DNA from: Ruegeria sp. ANG-S4
GTDB taxonomy: Bacteria; Pseudomonadota; Alphaproteobacteria; Rhodobacterales; Rhodobacteraceae
Reading direction: 5' to 3'
DNA: 64,000 nt
Assembly (NCBI RefSeq): GCF_000814005.1
Contig: NZ_JWLK01000002.1
Span: 1-64,000, forward strand
In this document: positions 44,617 to 54,756 of the stretch, piece by piece
Layout of the letters: every line of letters starts with the position of its first letter
Position numbering within the stretch: the stretch's first letter is position 1
Position numbers and translations under genes: made by a program
The notes under the pieces: model-generated
What the model saw: the letters and a program-made list of their open reading frames with translations, nothing else
Databases searched by the model: none
Told to the model about the DNA's origin: nothing

Positions 44617-45623
44617 ATACGCATTCGGATATCGTCGTTATCGGAGCTGGAGTGGCGGGGTTGGCAGCAGCCATCGCCGCGCGAAAGGCAGGGTTAACCG
44701 TTTCGGTTGTCGAACGCGAACCCAATCCGCCGGATCGGCCCGGCGAAACTCTGCACCCCGGTGCCGGGCCGGTTTTTGACCGTTTGGGCCTGCTCGCGGA
44801 TCTCGAACGCCTTGCAACTTCGCGCCCTTTGGGAATTGAAGTCTTGGGGCCAAATAGTTCCCGCCTGGCATTTGGCGGACCTGTCGGCGCACCGTGGGCG
44901 GGCTATCAGATCGACCGGCGTTCCTTGAGCAAGGTGATGGTAGAACACGCTCAAGACTTGGGCGTGGAATTTCTGTTCGGAGAAGCGGTTCGCTCACTCG
45001 ACTGTGCGAAGGATCATGTTTCTGTCGGCTTGCCATCCAGAACGATCTCCGCAAGCTGGTGCTGTGACGCCACTGGCTTTTCCAATCTGAGCCATCGAAA
45101 AGTCTCTGGTCGCATGCAATCTCTGGGCCCGCAGATGACGGTTCGCTATCGCTATGTCGCCGATGGCGCGGTTTGCGCGGATTGGCCCCGCATCACGCTC
45201 AGACCGGGTGGCTGGCGCTGGCAGGCCCAATTGACACCGAGCCGTTTCGCGGAAGTTGAGCTTAGTCAAAGACGGGGGTTTGAAACGGCGCGGAACGATG
45301 CCACCTGGGCTTATGCCGATGGCACCTGGCGGGTCAGCGCATGCCCAGCCGATCAGCGGGTTTTCCGAATTGGGGATGCGGGTGGGCGTCTGGACCCAGC
45401 CGCGGGCAAAGGAATGCTTCGCGCGGCCATGTCCGCAATGATGGCGGTGCATCTGATTCACGCGGTTCTTCAACGAAGTATCGGCGCGGACAAGGCACGC
45501 ACCTTTTATTCCCGCTGGTTCCGGGATTGGGTGGTGCAGGATTGCCGCGAACTGGCCCCTCTGGTTCTGAAGCAGGGAGTTTGGCCAATTGTTGGCCAGC
45601 GTCCTCGGCCTGACGCGGTCTAG
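44613..45623 (+). CDS. FAD-dependent oxidoreductase (halogenase/LodB-like)
   Basis: About 336 residues. FAD motif IVVIGAGVAGLAAAIAARKAG at the N-terminus, the GETLHPGAGPVFDRLG segment as in tryptophan-halogenase and LodB-type flavoproteins, and the second FAD contact FRIGDAGGRLDPAAGKGMLRA. The WxWxIP motif expected of true FAD halogenases is not seen, so halogenation is unlikely. The start is set at TTG 44613, which overlaps the upstream stop as TTGA; GTG 44592 in frame is the alternative. Coupled to the 788-residue protein, perhaps as its maturase. Confidence 0.8.
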   Translation: MNTHSDIVVIGAGVAGLAAAIAARKAGLTVSVVEREPNPPDRPGETLHPGAGPVFDRLGLLADLERLATSRPLGIEVLGPNSSRLAFGGPVGAPWAGYQIDRRSLSKVMVEHAQDLGVEFLFGEAVRSLDCAKDHVSVGLPSRTISASWCCDATGFSNLSHRKVSGRMQSLGPQMTVRYRYVADGAVCADWPRITLRPGGWRWQAQLTPSRFAEVELSQRRGFETARNDATWAYADGTWRVSACPADQRVFRIGDAGGRLDPAAGKGMLRAAMSAMMAVHLIHAVLQRSIGADKARTFYSRWFRDWVVQDCRELAPLVLKQGVWPIVGQRPRPDAV

Positions 45624-46882
45624 CCGATCAGGTAGGTTGACAGAACCGGGGCATAGCTGAGCAGAACAAGCACCAGCGCGACCGCGATCAAAAAGGGCCA
45701 GAGTGATCTGAGTATCGAACCGGGTGTTGCGCCGCTCATGGATGAGGCGATGTAAAGGCCGATGCCAACTGGGGGAGTCAACAGACCAAGCACAAGGTTC
45801 AGGCAAACAACGACACCGAATTGATACGGGCTGATGTCATACGATCCCGTCGCGATCGGCAACAGAATGGGTGTGATCAGAATGATCGCGGCAATACCGT
45901 CGATCACCATTCCCACCAAAAGCAGCGCCGCATTCACGATCAGCAAAAACAGGAACGGATTGGCCGTCAGGGTCGTGATCAAGGCCGCCAGTTTCTGAGG
46001 CAATTCCTCGTAAATGATCACCCAGCCGAAAACGCTTGCCGCTGCGATCATGAACAGGATCATCGAAGCATTTGCGGCTGTTCGAATGAACATTTGCCCC
46101 AGATGTCGGGGATCAAGGTCGCCATAGACCAACCAGCCGACAACAAAGGCGACAAAAGACGCGACGGCAGCAGACTCGGTGGGGGTGGCGATACCAAACA
46201 GAATGCCCCCGATAATGGCGACGGGGATCAGCAGGGCAGGGGTTGCCGCCGCCAGCGCGCGCAGCGCCTGTCCGGGCGTCATCCATTCCCCTTTCGGAAA
46301 CTGTTGGGTCCAACCGATCAACGCGATTACCAAGGCAAAACTGGCGGCAAGGATCAGGCCGGGCAGAATTCCCGCGATGAACATCTCACCAATCGGAATT
46401 TGGGCCAGAACCCCGAAGATGACGAACATCATTGAAGGTGGAATTACCGGTGCCAGCAATCCTCCTGCGGCCGTCGTCGCGGTTGCAAAACCTCTTTCAT
46501 AACCCTCATCCTCCATCGCAGGGACGATGGCGCGCGACATCACGGCGATCTGGGCCGTCGCAGACCCGATGATGGCGGCCATGAACATGTTGGCCAAAAG
46601 GTTGATATAGGCCAACCCACCCCGAAATCCGCCGACGAAGACCCGGGCAAGCGCGATCAATCTGCGGGTCATCCCGCCCTCGTTCATCAGTTCGCCGGTC
46701 AGCATAAAAAGCGGGATGGCCAGCAGACCATAATTCTCAAGTCCGCCGAACATCTTTTGGGCGAAACTGTCGTAGAGGATCGTATTTCCGCTTTCCCAGA
46801 TGTACCAGATCGCGGTCACGCACAGGACGATTGCGACCGGAACGGACAGGAACAGCGTTGCAAGAAAAACAAAAGGGCTCAT
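45620..46882 (-). CDS. dctM: TRAP transporter large permease (DctM)
   Basis: 420-residue integral membrane protein, about 12 helices, the ion-coupled permease of a tripartite ATP-independent transporter. Family runs: AIPLFMLTGELMNEGGMTRRLI, GSATAQIAVMSRAIVPAMEDEGY, LLAPVIPPSMMFVIFG, GIATPTESAAVASF, and LTPPVGIGLY. The start is ATG 46882, overlapping dctQ by 4 bases. It ends in a 4-base overlap with the stop of the convergent flavoprotein gene. Last gene of the DapA-like/HAAO/dctP/dctQ/dctM series. Confidence 0.94.
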   Translation of the reverse strand: MSPFVFLATLFLSVPVAIVLCVTAIWYIWESGNTILYDSFAQKMFGGLENYGLLAIPLFMLTGELMNEGGMTRRLIALARVFVGGFRGGLAYINLLANMFMAAIIGSATAQIAVMSRAIVPAMEDEGYERGFATATTAAGGLLAPVIPPSMMFVIFGVLAQIPIGEMFIAGILPGLILAASFALVIALIGWTQQFPKGEWMTPGQALRALAAATPALLIPVAIIGGILFGIATPTESAAVASFVAFVVGWLVYGDLDPRHLGQMFIRTAANASMILFMIAAASVFGWVIIYEELPQKLAALITTLTANPFLFLLIVNAALLLVGMVIDGIAAIILITPILLPIATGSYDISPYQFGVVVCLNLVLGLLTPPVGIGLYIASSMSGATPGSILRSLWPFLIAVALVLVLLSYAPVLSTYLIG

Positions 46883-47403
46883 GCGGTGGGCCTTTTGCCG
46901 AACAGGTGCATCGCGGAATGAAGCGTAGCGCCAAGCGCAAAGAGCCACATGACCAGCCAGAAAACGTATTTCGGCATGCCCAATGTCAGTGTCGGTTCGG
47001 CGTAGATAAAGTTGAAGGTCTGGCCCTGAAAAACAGCCGTGTCAAAGCCGGATTGCGCGATGTCCAGCGGCAGAAACCAGCGCCAGCAATACCACAACAT
47101 GGCCACGGCAAAAGCGAAAACGATGACGTCCACACATTTGTCGATTACCTGTTTCGCAGGCGCTGAAACGGCATCCCTAAGCACGGTAATGGAAACGGCG
47201 CTTCGGTGGTGCAAGGCCGCAGATGCGCCCAGGAACGTCATCCAGACCATGGCATAGATCGCCAACTCGTCCACCCAGAACAGCGCGTTTCCGGCGGTGC
47301 GTGTCACGACATTCAAAAGGATCAGCACCGTGACCACCAGCGCCAGCAAGCCAGCCGCCCACAATTCTATGCGGGCCCAGAACACCGATATCCGGTACAA
47401 CAT
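46879..47403 (-). CDS. dctQ: TRAP transporter small permease (DctQ)
   Basis: 174 residues with four predicted membrane helices (roughly 12-35, 48-68, 90-110, 135-155). Contains the DctQ-family region LLNVVTRTAGNALFWVDELA with the conserved Glu and AIYAMVWMTFLGASAALHHR. Lies between dctP and dctM, as usual; overlaps dctM by 4 bases and is separated from dctP by 65 bases holding a stem-loop. Confidence 0.92.
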   Translation of the reverse strand: MLYRISVFWARIELWAAGLLALVVTVLILLNVVTRTAGNALFWVDELAIYAMVWMTFLGASAALHHRSAVSITVLRDAVSAPAKQVIDKCVDVIVFAFAVAMLWYCWRWFLPLDIAQSGFDTAVFQGQTFNFIYAEPTLTLGMPKYVFWLVMWLFALGATLHSAMHLFGKRPTA

Positions 47404-47421
47404 GACCTATCCCCAAGACAA

Positions 47422-47448
47422 ATGGCGCGAGCACCGGGCCCGCGCCAT
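47422..47448 (-). promoter_or_regulatory. Stem-loop between dctP and dctQ
   Basis: Perfect 8-base-pair stem ATGGCGCG / CGCGCCAT with an 11-base loop in the dctP-dctQ spacer and no T-run. Such hairpins commonly protect the upstream binding-protein message and lower expression of the permease genes. Confidence 0.7.
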
Positions 47449-47468
47449 GTCTGACCCCTATACAGTCT

Positions 47469-49100
<1,632 letters not shown>

Positions 49101-49109
49101 TCACACCGC

Positions 49110-50063
49110 TCAGAGTTTCAGACCGCATTCATCAAAAGCTTTGCGAATAATGTCCTTTTCAGCTTGGTTCAACTCCAGCATTGGGGCACGCACGCGCCCC
49201 CCTGTCTGGCCCAACAGGTCTTGCCAGTACTTTCCAAAAGCGGTCGGCTTGCCAGGAGGCTTTGTTCGTTTCATCGCATCGCGCACCGGGTTCAGGCTGT
49301 CGAAAACACGCCGCGCCGCGTCGGCCTTTCCCGCAAAAGCCAGTTGCGTATATTCATTCATCCGCTGGTCGCGGGTTGTCTGCAACTGGTATGGAGGAGA
49401 GGAGCAAAGGTAGAGTTTCCAATCCAGTTCAAGGATGTTGTCCAGCCAGTCATGTTCGGCCGAAGTCGAGACATGGATTTTGTCGCCTACCATATGCGTC
49501 AGCCTGACGTACATTTCGCGCGGGACCGAGTATTTGATTGCGACGATGTTCGGCAGGTCCGCGATACGCGCGCATTCCTCGGGTTGCATGAGATACCCGC
49601 TGTCCGGGTGGCTCCACATTGCGATGCCTATATCCAGTTCGTCGCAGAAGCGCTTGTAGTATTGGTAAAGAAGTTCGCCCCGGTCCTGACAAAAGCAGAG
49701 CATCGGGGCATGGACCACGACATAATCCGCGCCACAGTCCTGCGCGTGGCGGCCAAGTTCCAACGCGGTGTCCATGTTCTGATCCGAGATCGACATGATT
49801 GTACCGGCTTTGCCCGCGCATTCGTCGACCGCGATTGTCATGTTGCGTTTGCGTTCTGCAAGCGACATCGACCAGAATTCGCCCTGCTTCCCGGCAATGA
49901 ACAATCCCTGAATACCCAGATCGTCGATCCAATGACGGATGTTGGAGCGCAGACCGTCTTCATTGAGCGACAGGTCGTCATTGAAGGGGTTCAGGGCCGC
50001 TGCCCAAATGCCGGTCATATGCGCTTGGGCATATGCTTTGGCTTCCGTTTTGGTATAATTCAT
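49110..50063 (-). CDS. Atypical DapA-family (hydratase-aldolase-like) enzyme
   Basis: 317 residues. The Schiff-base Lys177 is present (IVAIKYSVP), but the usual catalytic Tyr of the YNxP motif is Trp150 (MWSHPDSGY), and the substrate-binding GTTGE is AGKQGEF at 57-63. It is therefore not a dihydrodipicolinate synthase. The N-terminal GIWAAALNPFNDDLSLNEDG recalls hydratase-aldolases of aromatic degradation. Start at ATG 50063, after GAAAGG; the longer frame to 50258 is not supported. Same-strand with HAAO, and it may act on the ring-cleavage product or a related pyruvate adduct (inference). Confidence 0.82.
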   Translation of the reverse strand: MNYTKTEAKAYAQAHMTGIWAAALNPFNDDLSLNEDGLRSNIRHWIDDLGIQGLFIAGKQGEFWSMSLAERKRNMTIAVDECAGKAGTIMSISDQNMDTALELGRHAQDCGADYVVVHAPMLCFCQDRGELLYQYYKRFCDELDIGIAMWSHPDSGYLMQPEECARIADLPNIVAIKYSVPREMYVRLTHMVGDKIHVSTSAEHDWLDNILELDWKLYLCSSPPYQLQTTRDQRMNEYTQLAFAGKADAARRVFDSLNPVRDAMKRTKPPGKPTAFGKYWQDLLGQTGGRVRAPMLELNQAEKDIIRKAFDECGLKL

Positions 50064-50211
50064 CGGTTGGCGGCCTTTCGAAAGGGTAGGGGCACAAGAG
50101 CTTATCGCGGGCCGTCTGTCCAAGGCGAAACCCGACAAGTGGATATCAAAAAAACCGATACCAAGCTCTTTCCAATTCAGTTTTGCGATGTCCTGGCTTA
50201 GCTTTGCAGCC

Positions 50212-50985
50212 ATGAAACTTGCGATGATCGGCAAAGGCGCAATCGCGCGGTACGTCATGTCCGGACTTTCCGCACGTGGGCATCATCTGGGTGCCGTGAT
50301 CGTCAGGACAGGCACCGGTTCTGCCGGGGTGCCCGAGGTCGCTTCGGCGGCTGACGTTCCCGATGATACCGATATTGTCATTGACTGTGCCGGGCATCAG
50401 GCATTGGCCGCGCACGGACCGGAAATCCTGACGCGTGGGATCGACATGATTACCGTTTCAATCGGCGCGCTCGCGAACCCAAAGACGGCGGACGCGCTGG
50501 AAAACGCCGCAAAGACGGGACATTCAAAGCTGTTTCTTGCCAGTGGCGCTATTGGTGCGTTGGATTGCCTTTCGGCGGCGCGGGCTGGAAAACTGGCCTC
50601 GGTGACTTACACGAGCCGGAAGCCTCCGGTCGGATGGAAAGGCTCCCCGGCTGAGCATAAGCTGAACCTCGACAACATGACTGGCGGGCCAGAAACGCAT
50701 TTTGAAGGAACTGCGCGCGAGGCCGCGCTGTCGTATCCGAAAAATGCGAACGTATCCGCTGCCGTTGCATTGGCTGGGCTGGGGTTTGACGATACACGCG
50801 TTCGTCTGATCGCAGACCCTGCCACCGAGCAGAATGTTCACGAGGTCGAGGCGTCGGGAGACTTCGGGACGTTCCGCTTTCAGATCAGCGGCAATGCGCT
50901 TCCGGACAATCCTCGGTCATCTGCCTTGGCGGCAATGAGCATTCTTGCCAAACTGGATCAGATCGCAGCGCGGGTGTCGCTGTGA
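50212..50985 (+). CDS. nadX: L-aspartate dehydrogenase-like protein
   Basis: 257 residues. N-terminal Rossmann motif AMIGKGAIARYVMSGL and the family segments IVIDCAGHQALAAHGPEIL, SIGALANPKTADAL, LASGAIGALDCLSAARAG, TYTSRKPPVGWKG, and FGTFRFQISGNALPDNPRSS, all typical of AspDH. It would interconvert aspartate and iminoaspartate, or act on another amino acid in this catabolic cluster; AspDH genes also occur next to HAAO genes in other bacteria. Start set at ATG 50212. Divergent from the DapA-like gene; overlaps the LysR gene by 4 bases. Confidence 0.86.
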   Translation: MKLAMIGKGAIARYVMSGLSARGHHLGAVIVRTGTGSAGVPEVASAADVPDDTDIVIDCAGHQALAAHGPEILTRGIDMITVSIGALANPKTADALENAAKTGHSKLFLASGAIGALDCLSAARAGKLASVTYTSRKPPVGWKGSPAEHKLNLDNMTGGPETHFEGTAREAALSYPKNANVSAAVALAGLGFDDTRVRLIADPATEQNVHEVEASGDFGTFRFQISGNALPDNPRSSALAAMSILAKLDQIAARVSL

Positions 50986-51938
50986 TCGGGCGGCACTCTC
51001 GGATCGTCGATCGGGCTTTGACCCGGTTGAAACTGCGTCAATTGCGGCTGTTGGTCGCCGTGGGCTCACACGGGAACATCCAGAACGCCGCGCGCGAGCT
51101 TGGTATATCGCAACCTGCGGCCTCAAAAATGATTCAGGACCTTGAACTGGACTTTGAGGTCAAGCTGTTCAATCGCACCAATCGTGGCGTTGTACCCACG
51201 ATTTTTGGCGAAACACTGATCCGGCACGGCAAGTTGATTTTTACACAGGTCTCGAATGCCGCTCAGGAACTGGATGACCTGAACGAAGGTAACTCAGGCC
51301 GCGTTGTGGTTGGCACGCTTCTTGCTGCTTCGACCAGCCTGTTGCCAGCAGCCATCGAGGTTTTGCTGGCCGATCGTCCGAACGTGGCGGTCAAGATCAC
51401 CGAAGGTACGAATGAAGTTTTGATGCCCGGCTTGCTGTCCGGCGAGATCGACATGGTCGTCGGTCGACTTCCGTCGCATCGCCATCGGGACAAGATCCGG
51501 CAGGAAAAACTGTTCGAGGATCGCATTGTCGCGGTTGTCGGCAATCAGCATCCTTTGGCGGATTTGCCTGACCTTTCATTTGCACAAACCAAACCCTTTG
51601 GCTGGATTCTGCCGCCGCTCGAAACGACGTTGCGCAGACAGGCAGACCATTTCTTCGTCGGGCAGCAGCAATACGTGCCGCCGGTGACGATTGAAAGTGT
51701 GTCTTATCTGGCCAATCGGGCATTGCTTCAAACGCGCGATTTGATCGGGCTTATGCCGGACGAGGTTGTTTCGCAGGACATCCGGAACGGTCACTTGTCT
51801 CCGCTGGATTGGACTGTTCCATTCGGCAAGGGCCCAATCGGGATTTCGTTGCGTGCCGATGATGATTTGTCGCCCGCGGGTCGCGCCTTCAAAGTTGCGC
51901 TGCATCGCGCGGCAGAGGCCAGGTATTCGCCAAATTGA
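50982..51938 (+). CDS. LysR-family transcriptional regulator
   Basis: 318 residues, GTG start overlapping the previous stop (GTGA). N-terminal LysR helix-turn-helix: LKLRQLRLLVAVGSHGNIQN, then ISQPAASKMIQDLE. The rest is the periplasmic-binding-fold effector domain, with VVVGTLLAASTSLLPAAIEV as the usual start; it is close to the GbpR/galactose-binding-regulator type. Placed between aspartate dehydrogenase and an aldehyde dehydrogenase, it probably controls both arms of the 45620-53452 cluster. Confidence 0.9.
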   Translation: MIGRHSRIVDRALTRLKLRQLRLLVAVGSHGNIQNAARELGISQPAASKMIQDLELDFEVKLFNRTNRGVVPTIFGETLIRHGKLIFTQVSNAAQELDDLNEGNSGRVVVGTLLAASTSLLPAAIEVLLADRPNVAVKITEGTNEVLMPGLLSGEIDMVVGRLPSHRHRDKIRQEKLFEDRIVAVVGNQHPLADLPDLSFAQTKPFGWILPPLETTLRRQADHFFVGQQQYVPPVTIESVSYLANRALLQTRDLIGLMPDEVVSQDIRNGHLSPLDWTVPFGKGPIGISLRADDDLSPAGRAFKVALHRAAEARYSPN

Positions 51939-52021
51939 TACCAGTATTCCGCCAATTCCCTTGAAGCGATTGCAGCGGATACCTGATCTGAGTTGGAAGG
52001 AAAACCGAAGGTGTCGCTGAC

Positions 52022-53452
52022 ATGTATCCAGAGTTGAAGCTTTTCATCGGCGGGCAATGGCGCGCGACCGGTACCGATTTGCCTGTGGTCAATCCGGCAA
52101 CCGAACAGGAAATTGGCAGACTTCCCTGCGCGACCGCCGGCGATCTGGATGACGCGCTGGAGGCGGCAGAGAACGGTTTTCGGGTTTGGAGCCGAACGGC
52201 CCCCCGCGCACGCGCCGACATCATCTTGCGGGCAGCCGCATTGATGCGTGAAAGACAAGAAGACATAGCGCGCTCGATCACGCTGGAGCATGGAAAGCCG
52301 CTTGCGCAGGCCCGGCTTGAAATCATCCGGGGCGCCGAGTTCTTTGAGTGGGATGCGGGCGAAGCGATGCGAACTTATGGGCGCGTCATCCCGGCGGCGC
52401 ATGGTCACAAGTTCACGGTTCATCACCAACCCGTCGGCGTGGTCGCGGCGTTCTCGCCCTGGAACTTTCCGATGAGCCAACCGGCCCGCAAAATCGCAGG
52501 TGCGTTGGCCTCGGGCTGTTCCGTTATTCTGAAAGCGGCAGAGGAGACACCGGCAGGGGCCGTGCACATCGCGCGGGCTTTCGATGATGCGGGCTTGCCT
52601 GCAGGGGTGTTGAACCTTGTGTTTGGTACGCCGTCCGAGATTTCAGGGCATCTGATCCCGGCCCCTTCTGTGCGCCTTGTGGCTTTTACCGGGTCAACAA
52701 CTGTCGGGCGGCATCTGACCACGCTTGCCGCGCAGCATGACACCCGTGTATTGATGGAACTGGGGGGCCATGCACCCGTCATCGTTTGCGAAGACACCAA
52801 TATTCAAGCCGCAGCGGTTTCAGGGGCCATTCGAAAGATGCGCAACGCTGGGCAGGTCTGTACCTCGCCAACGCGGTTTTTTGTCCACCAGAGCGCCTTT
52901 GACGACTACGCCGCCAGGTTTGTCGACCGCGCGCGCGCAACCGCTGTTGGCAATGGGATGGAGCCGGACGTTGAAATGGGTCCAACCGCCAACGCCCGTC
53001 GTGTGCCCATGCTGACCGCGCTGGTCGAAGACGCAGTCGCCAAAGGCGCGACGCTGGCAACCGGCGGTTCGCGTTCGGGAGAAACAGGTTACTTTTTCCA
53101 TCCCACAGTTCTTTTGAATGTGCCGGATACGGCACGGATTATGCAGGAAGAGCCGTTTGGCCCGGTCGCCGTTATCAACCCGGTGGCGTCACTGGACGAG
53201 GCCATCGCCGGTGCGAATTCGGTGCCTTATGGACTTGCCGGATATGCATTTACAAATCGCGCTGACTATATCGACCGTTTGGTGGACGAAGTCGAGGTCG
53301 GCAATCTATCCATCAATACGCTTGAGGCATCAATGCCGGAAACGCCATTCGGGGGTGTGAAATCCAGCGGCTATGGCCGCGAAGGGGGCACCGAAGGGTT
53401 GGAAAACTATATGACAGTTAAGAATGTATGGCATTCGGTTCACATCAACTAA
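52022..53452 (+). CDS. Aldehyde dehydrogenase (succinate/2-aminomuconate semialdehyde type)
   Basis: 476 residues. Catalytic Cys in NAGQVCTSPTRFFV, general-base Glu in VLMELGGHAPVIVC, SPWNFPMSQPARKIAGALA cofactor region, FTGSTTVGRHL, and the C-terminal PFGGVKSSGYGREGG. Resembles GabD-type and 2-aminomuconic-semialdehyde dehydrogenases. Lies 83 bases after lysR. In context it could oxidise a semialdehyde from HAAO ring cleavage or from the DapA-like aldolase. The TA locus begins just downstream. Confidence 0.9.
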   Translation: MYPELKLFIGGQWRATGTDLPVVNPATEQEIGRLPCATAGDLDDALEAAENGFRVWSRTAPRARADIILRAAALMRERQEDIARSITLEHGKPLAQARLEIIRGAEFFEWDAGEAMRTYGRVIPAAHGHKFTVHHQPVGVVAAFSPWNFPMSQPARKIAGALASGCSVILKAAEETPAGAVHIARAFDDAGLPAGVLNLVFGTPSEISGHLIPAPSVRLVAFTGSTTVGRHLTTLAAQHDTRVLMELGGHAPVIVCEDTNIQAAAVSGAIRKMRNAGQVCTSPTRFFVHQSAFDDYAARFVDRARATAVGNGMEPDVEMGPTANARRVPMLTALVEDAVAKGATLATGGSRSGETGYFFHPTVLLNVPDTARIMQEEPFGPVAVINPVASLDEAIAGANSVPYGLAGYAFTNRADYIDRLVDEVEVGNLSINTLEASMPETPFGGVKSSGYGREGGTEGLENYMTVKNVWHSVHIN

Positions 53453-53465
53453 GCTCTGGTCGGAC

Positions 53466-53508
53466 TTGACATTTAATTATCATATGATGATATGATATGC
53501 ATCATATG
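53466..53508 (+). promoter_or_regulatory. Promoter with overlapping inverted repeat of the Xre-RES locus
   Basis: TTGACA (53466-53471) and TATGAT (53491-53496) make a sigma-70-like promoter with a long 19-base spacer. CATATGATG (53481-53489) and CATCATATG (53500-53508) are perfect 9-base inverted arms that bracket the -10 element. The AT-rich block differs sharply from its GC-rich surroundings. It fits an autoregulated toxin-antitoxin operator. Confidence 0.72.
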
Positions 53509-53518
53509 GAGAGGCAAG

Positions 53519-53935
53519 ATGTTGCAGTCAGGTCAAATCGCGACGGAACAAGGTGTAGTTCATCCCGTTGCGGAAGCGGACAAGATCGCCGCAATTGTTA
53601 AGGCCGTTGTGCGCGCGGCTGAGGCTTGGGGATTGTCAAACACCGAAGCAGCAGCCTTGTTCGACGTGCCAAGCGCGACCTGGAGTCGGATGAAAGCCGG
53701 AACCTATAAGGGTGTTCTTGATCAGGACAAAGTCACAAGGGCAAGTCTGTTGATCGGCCTTTTCAAAGGATTGCGGTTGCTCTTCAATGGCCCGCTGACC
53801 TATGGTTGGCCCAAGGCAGCAAATTCGGGGCCGGGGTTTTATGGCAGAACCCCGGTTCAGGTCATGTGTGACGGTGGTATTCCGGCCATGATGAAGGTTC
53901 GGCAACATATCGACGCTCTGCGGGGCGGGGTGTGA
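53519..53935 (+). CDS. Xre/MbcA/ParS-type antitoxin (DUF2384)
   Basis: 138 residues. The N-terminal part has an Xre-like helix-turn-helix (WGLSNTEAAALFDVPSATWSRMKAG), and the C-terminal part (IGLFKGLRLLFNGPLTYGWP, then GRTPVQVMCDGGIPAMMKVRQHID) is the MbcA/ParS toxin-binding domain. ATG 53519 follows GGAGAGG; an upstream in-frame ATG at 53492 lies inside the operator. GTGA overlap with the RES toxin gene. It would neutralise the toxin and repress the promoter just upstream. Confidence 0.92.
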   Translation: MLQSGQIATEQGVVHPVAEADKIAAIVKAVVRAAEAWGLSNTEAAALFDVPSATWSRMKAGTYKGVLDQDKVTRASLLIGLFKGLRLLFNGPLTYGWPKAANSGPGFYGRTPVQVMCDGGIPAMMKVRQHIDALRGGV

Positions 53936-54639
53936 TCCGCGCATCGGACCTCGACGAAGTCGAGTTTACGGATCCGACCACGGTGCGCCTGATCTCGACT
54001 GCTTACATCGACGAACCTGCGATGGCGCCGCTGGCCGACGACGAGGGCGAACTCGCGATACTTGAAGAGGTCGAGGGCCTTACGTCAGCGCGCCGATCAG
54101 TCAGCCTGCCGATTCCGGGTGGATTGAACCCGTCGGAACTTCTGACCGAAGCTGCCGGGTACGGATGGACGTATATCAACGCAGCTTTTTGTTACACACG
54201 AACAACGGGCAATCGTTTCAACGGGGCGGAGCGTGGTGCCTGGTATGCCTGCCACGGAGAGACTGCAGTTGCTGCGGCGCAGGCAGAGGTCATCTGGCAT
54301 CTCACGCGTGAGTTGGACGCGACAAGGGTCTACCACAACAAAACCGCATATCGGGAACTGTTGGCCGGTTTCACCACGCGGCTGCACGACCTTCGCGGCA
54401 GCGTCGACAGCGCGGTTTTGCACCCGGATCCATCAATTGCCTATCCCGCAGGTCAGACTCTGGCCCGGGATGTCTTCGAAACAGGTGGGAACGGTCTGCT
54501 ATACCCGTCCGCTCGTCTTGCGGGTGGGCAATGCCTGGTCGCACTGCGTCCCCATCTGGTTCAAAACGTCCGACAAGGTGACGGTTGGACTATTGAGTGG
54601 GCGGGTGAGAGGGCCCCAACCCTCGCAAGGTTCAATTGA
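53932..54639 (+). CDS. RES-domain toxin (NAD+-degrading type)
   Basis: 235 residues, GTG start. RES signature residues: Arg in NRFNGAERGAWYAC, Glu in AQAEVIWHL, and Ser in LYPSARLAGGQCL. Characterised RES toxins (MbcT and Pseudomonas Res) deplete NAD+ and stop growth. The length is typical with an N-terminal extension of about 80 residues. It overlaps its antitoxin by 4 bases. The window also carries nadABC, but 20 kb away and with no sign of a direct link. Confidence 0.92.
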   Translation: MIRASDLDEVEFTDPTTVRLISTAYIDEPAMAPLADDEGELAILEEVEGLTSARRSVSLPIPGGLNPSELLTEAAGYGWTYINAAFCYTRTTGNRFNGAERGAWYACHGETAVAAAQAEVIWHLTRELDATRVYHNKTAYRELLAGFTTRLHDLRGSVDSAVLHPDPSIAYPAGQTLARDVFETGGNGLLYPSARLAGGQCLVALRPHLVQNVRQGDGWTIEWAGERAPTLARFN

Positions 54640-54756
54640 ATTGACCAAGACCGGTGTTTTGGCGTCGAATCGAACCGGGTCGCCTTCGGACAGCGAACAG
54701 TGTGAATTGTCACGAATTTGCAGCACCTTGAGCGCAGGTAAAGAGCCAGAGCAGAT

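Noticed and set aside
44613..45623. Flavin-dependent halogenase
   Set aside because: Overall similarity to the fold is there, but the WxWxIP motif is not seen.
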